Positions 63,701 through 64,000 of a stretch of 64,000 nt of DNA are shown here, in pieces. The position numbers were made by a program, and so were the translations under genes. The notes under the pieces are model-generated. The model was given only the letters and a program-made list of their open reading frames with translations. It did no database searches and had not been told where the DNA came from. Position 1 is the stretch's first letter; each line of letters starts with the position of its first letter. Origin of the DNA: Oerskovia sp042887685 (GTDB taxonomy: Bacteria; Actinomycetota; Actinomycetes; Actinomycetales; Cellulomonadaceae); contig NZ_JBHVOS010000002.1 of the NCBI RefSeq assembly GCF_042887685.1, positions 62,001-126,000 of the forward strand, read 5' to 3'.

Positions 63701-64000
63701 CACGGGCGTCGTGCTGCCCCTGGTCGATCTCGTGCTCGTCGATCCCGGTCATCCTGCGACCGAGCGGGGAGACGGTGAACCCGACCTCGAGGAGCACCCC
63801 GTCGGAGTCCCCGTCCAGGTCCCACCGGCGCTGCTTCGCGCCCGCGATCGCCACGGCGTTCGAGTGCTCGACCGCCCGGAGCTGCTCCGCCAGGGCACCG
63901 GGCTCGGGGGTGGAGTCGTCGTGCAGGAGCCAGATCCAGGTCGGCGGGTCCTGCGCGCCGCGGGACGCGAGCGCGATGTCCACGGCCTGCCCGAAGGTGC
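60783..64000 (-). CDS. Family 2 glycosyltransferase with multi-span membrane domain (N terminus outside window)
   Basis: At least 1071 residues are visible; the reading frame runs off the window end, so the true start lies beyond it. The N-terminal part is a GT2 catalytic domain: TWIWLLHDDSTPEPGALAEQ has the nucleotide-sugar Asp residues, and VFGDGLDLCRRARLAGHRVV is the acceptor-side motif. About a dozen hydrophobic helices follow, then an extracytoplasmic part and a last helix (LPWLAVAGLTLLIFVLLAVP) with a basic end. Such fused enzymes build cell-wall or exported glycans. Operon with the DUF5719 gene. Confidence 0.88.
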   Translation of the reverse strand, partial: TFGQAVDIALASRGAQDPPTWIWLLHDDSTPEPGALAEQLRAVEHSNAVAIAGAKQRRWDLDGDSDGVLLEVGFTVSPLGRRMTGIDEHEIDQGQHDAREDVFAVGLAGALVRTSVWQALGGTDPEYGVFGDGLDLCRRARLAGHRVVVVPRAVVRHAQASLLDLRDEGRHEDDDEPRVPDVEASYGPRRRSHLHYRLVSVAWPMLVPAVVAMILWAPFQAMYRLAIKRPAQARDELLAPLWAVFRLPAIARSRRSVRRTSVLPRRALAPLQGTWRDVLGERRDHRLANAEEHRVSTAPTDLERAELRAIGRRRRTMLGLVVLGLLALTAVVFGSVLGNLAAGGRFVGGELLPADGSLAAIWQAATGGWVADGLGSPAPADPFTTFLLPLALLGGGSLQPAVGVMVVLSFVVAGLGAWFAAGGVTRSVWLRAWAAIVWVAAPSFVLALGEGRLGALVAHAALPWVALGILRALGVQAYDELSPALGATGGRAQTVGRRALRRRRPGSVGAAAAAGLALLVAVCGAPILLPVFVLALGVVAVAARQHRRYLLLVLLPSLVLLAPFWYRIGTTWTDGGWRLLATGPGVPVGAEAAPAWQQLLGLPVEVAPWFGLDGGVLGEVARFAPLATGALVAVLAVVALVGPRVAGVACAWFVAALGLAAAVLTGAVEVAVSGDGPVHGWPGAGVSVVLLGLLGAALLGAPGLRFARRATTGPDDLAPAPREVEEAPGETSPSTVDALPPADPTRTGPSGPRGDRALAGWRAGGVGLLALVAVLVPVASVTSWTLTATDRDGAVGDLTVVTEPVVPKVGQQMQDSEREVRVLSLELAPGGVLEYELLRGDGPQMIDASSVVQARAMTDPSFAQGNLPTVVAGMATGSAAGAARELGDLGVGAVVLPTSTTEDAGAERERAELVARLDMVPGLERVTEGQSSVLWRVAPGPLETDAPAWARVVESLPTADQEAADEPFVVDALLPADDRSVTTRVEAGGAERAIVLAETADPGWTATLDGRVLERAEVDGRQAFVLGPEGGALSIGFVSEHRLPWLAVAGLTLLIFVLLAVPVGRRRTGTR

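Overview
The window is a chromosomal segment of a very GC-rich actinomycete. Gene content, codon use (almost every third base is G or C), leaderless promoters and gene order point to the Micrococcales, near Cellulomonas, Oerskovia or Cellulosimicrobium. That placement is inference from recognisable proteins and synteny, not from a marker gene. I saw no rRNA, tRNA, prophage, insertion sequence or CRISPR array.

Layout. Positions 1-4400 hold the end of a sensor kinase and kgd, the fused 2-oxoglutarate dehydrogenase/decarboxylase. Positions 4.5-7.4 kb hold an aldo/keto reductase, an aldose-1-epimerase-like protein and a degenerate SGNH-hydrolase-like protein. Positions 7.5-10 kb hold a PadR regulator between two DUF4097 proteins. 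A 24-residue gene for ribosomal protein bL37, below the size most gene finders report, starts at 10180. Positions 10.6-16.8 kb carry the thiol-stress pair sigH/rsrA, ferritin, a DoxX-like protein and the aroA-rsgA-hisN run. Positions 16.9-22.4 kb hold an orphan CpaE/CpaB-like pair, a BldC-like regulator, a LysM protein and an Rv3235-like protein. Then come secA, an AlkX-type glycosylase, hpf and comF, followed by the lpqB-mtrB-mtrA envelope-stress operon.

Positions 33.3-42.7 kb carry a MoxR/DUF58/DUF4129/DUF4350 block with SpoIIM and RDD membrane proteins and an AlkZ-type glycosylase. Positions 42.6-48 kb hold an acyltransferase, a LuxR-type two-component system and a large membrane protein. 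After that come ahcY, an endonuclease-like gene, a ProV-ProW-ProX osmoprotectant importer, a cation diffusion facilitator, a Trm112-like protein, manB, DUF3499, a degenerate zincin, a DUF5719 protein and a truncated family-2 glycosyltransferase.

The order sigH-rsrA, aroA-rsgA, Rv3235-like, secA, hpf, comF, lpqB-mtrB-mtrA, ahcY, manB, DUF3499 matches the order of the Rv3221A-Rv3259 region of Mycobacterium tuberculosis as I recall it, with local insertions. Many genes are tightly coupled by ATGA or GTGA overlaps. Many first genes show a TANNNT or CANNNT box 6-7 bases before the start codon, which is the leaderless pattern and was used here to choose starts.

The most unusual structure is a family of four intergenic arrays (7395-7472, 48004-48170, 49841-50009, 51125-51247). 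Together they hold about 25 copies of a 13-base core, CGCC(G/C)(A/G)NGG(T/C)GAC, set on a 22-base period by variable 9-base spacers. I know of no named element with this structure. Other points of interest are an exact SigR/SigH-type promoter that would also drive an N-terminally extended sigma factor, a His-Asp repeat that may extend a DUF4097 protein, paired palindromes around a two-component system, and a comF tail that runs into the hpf leader.
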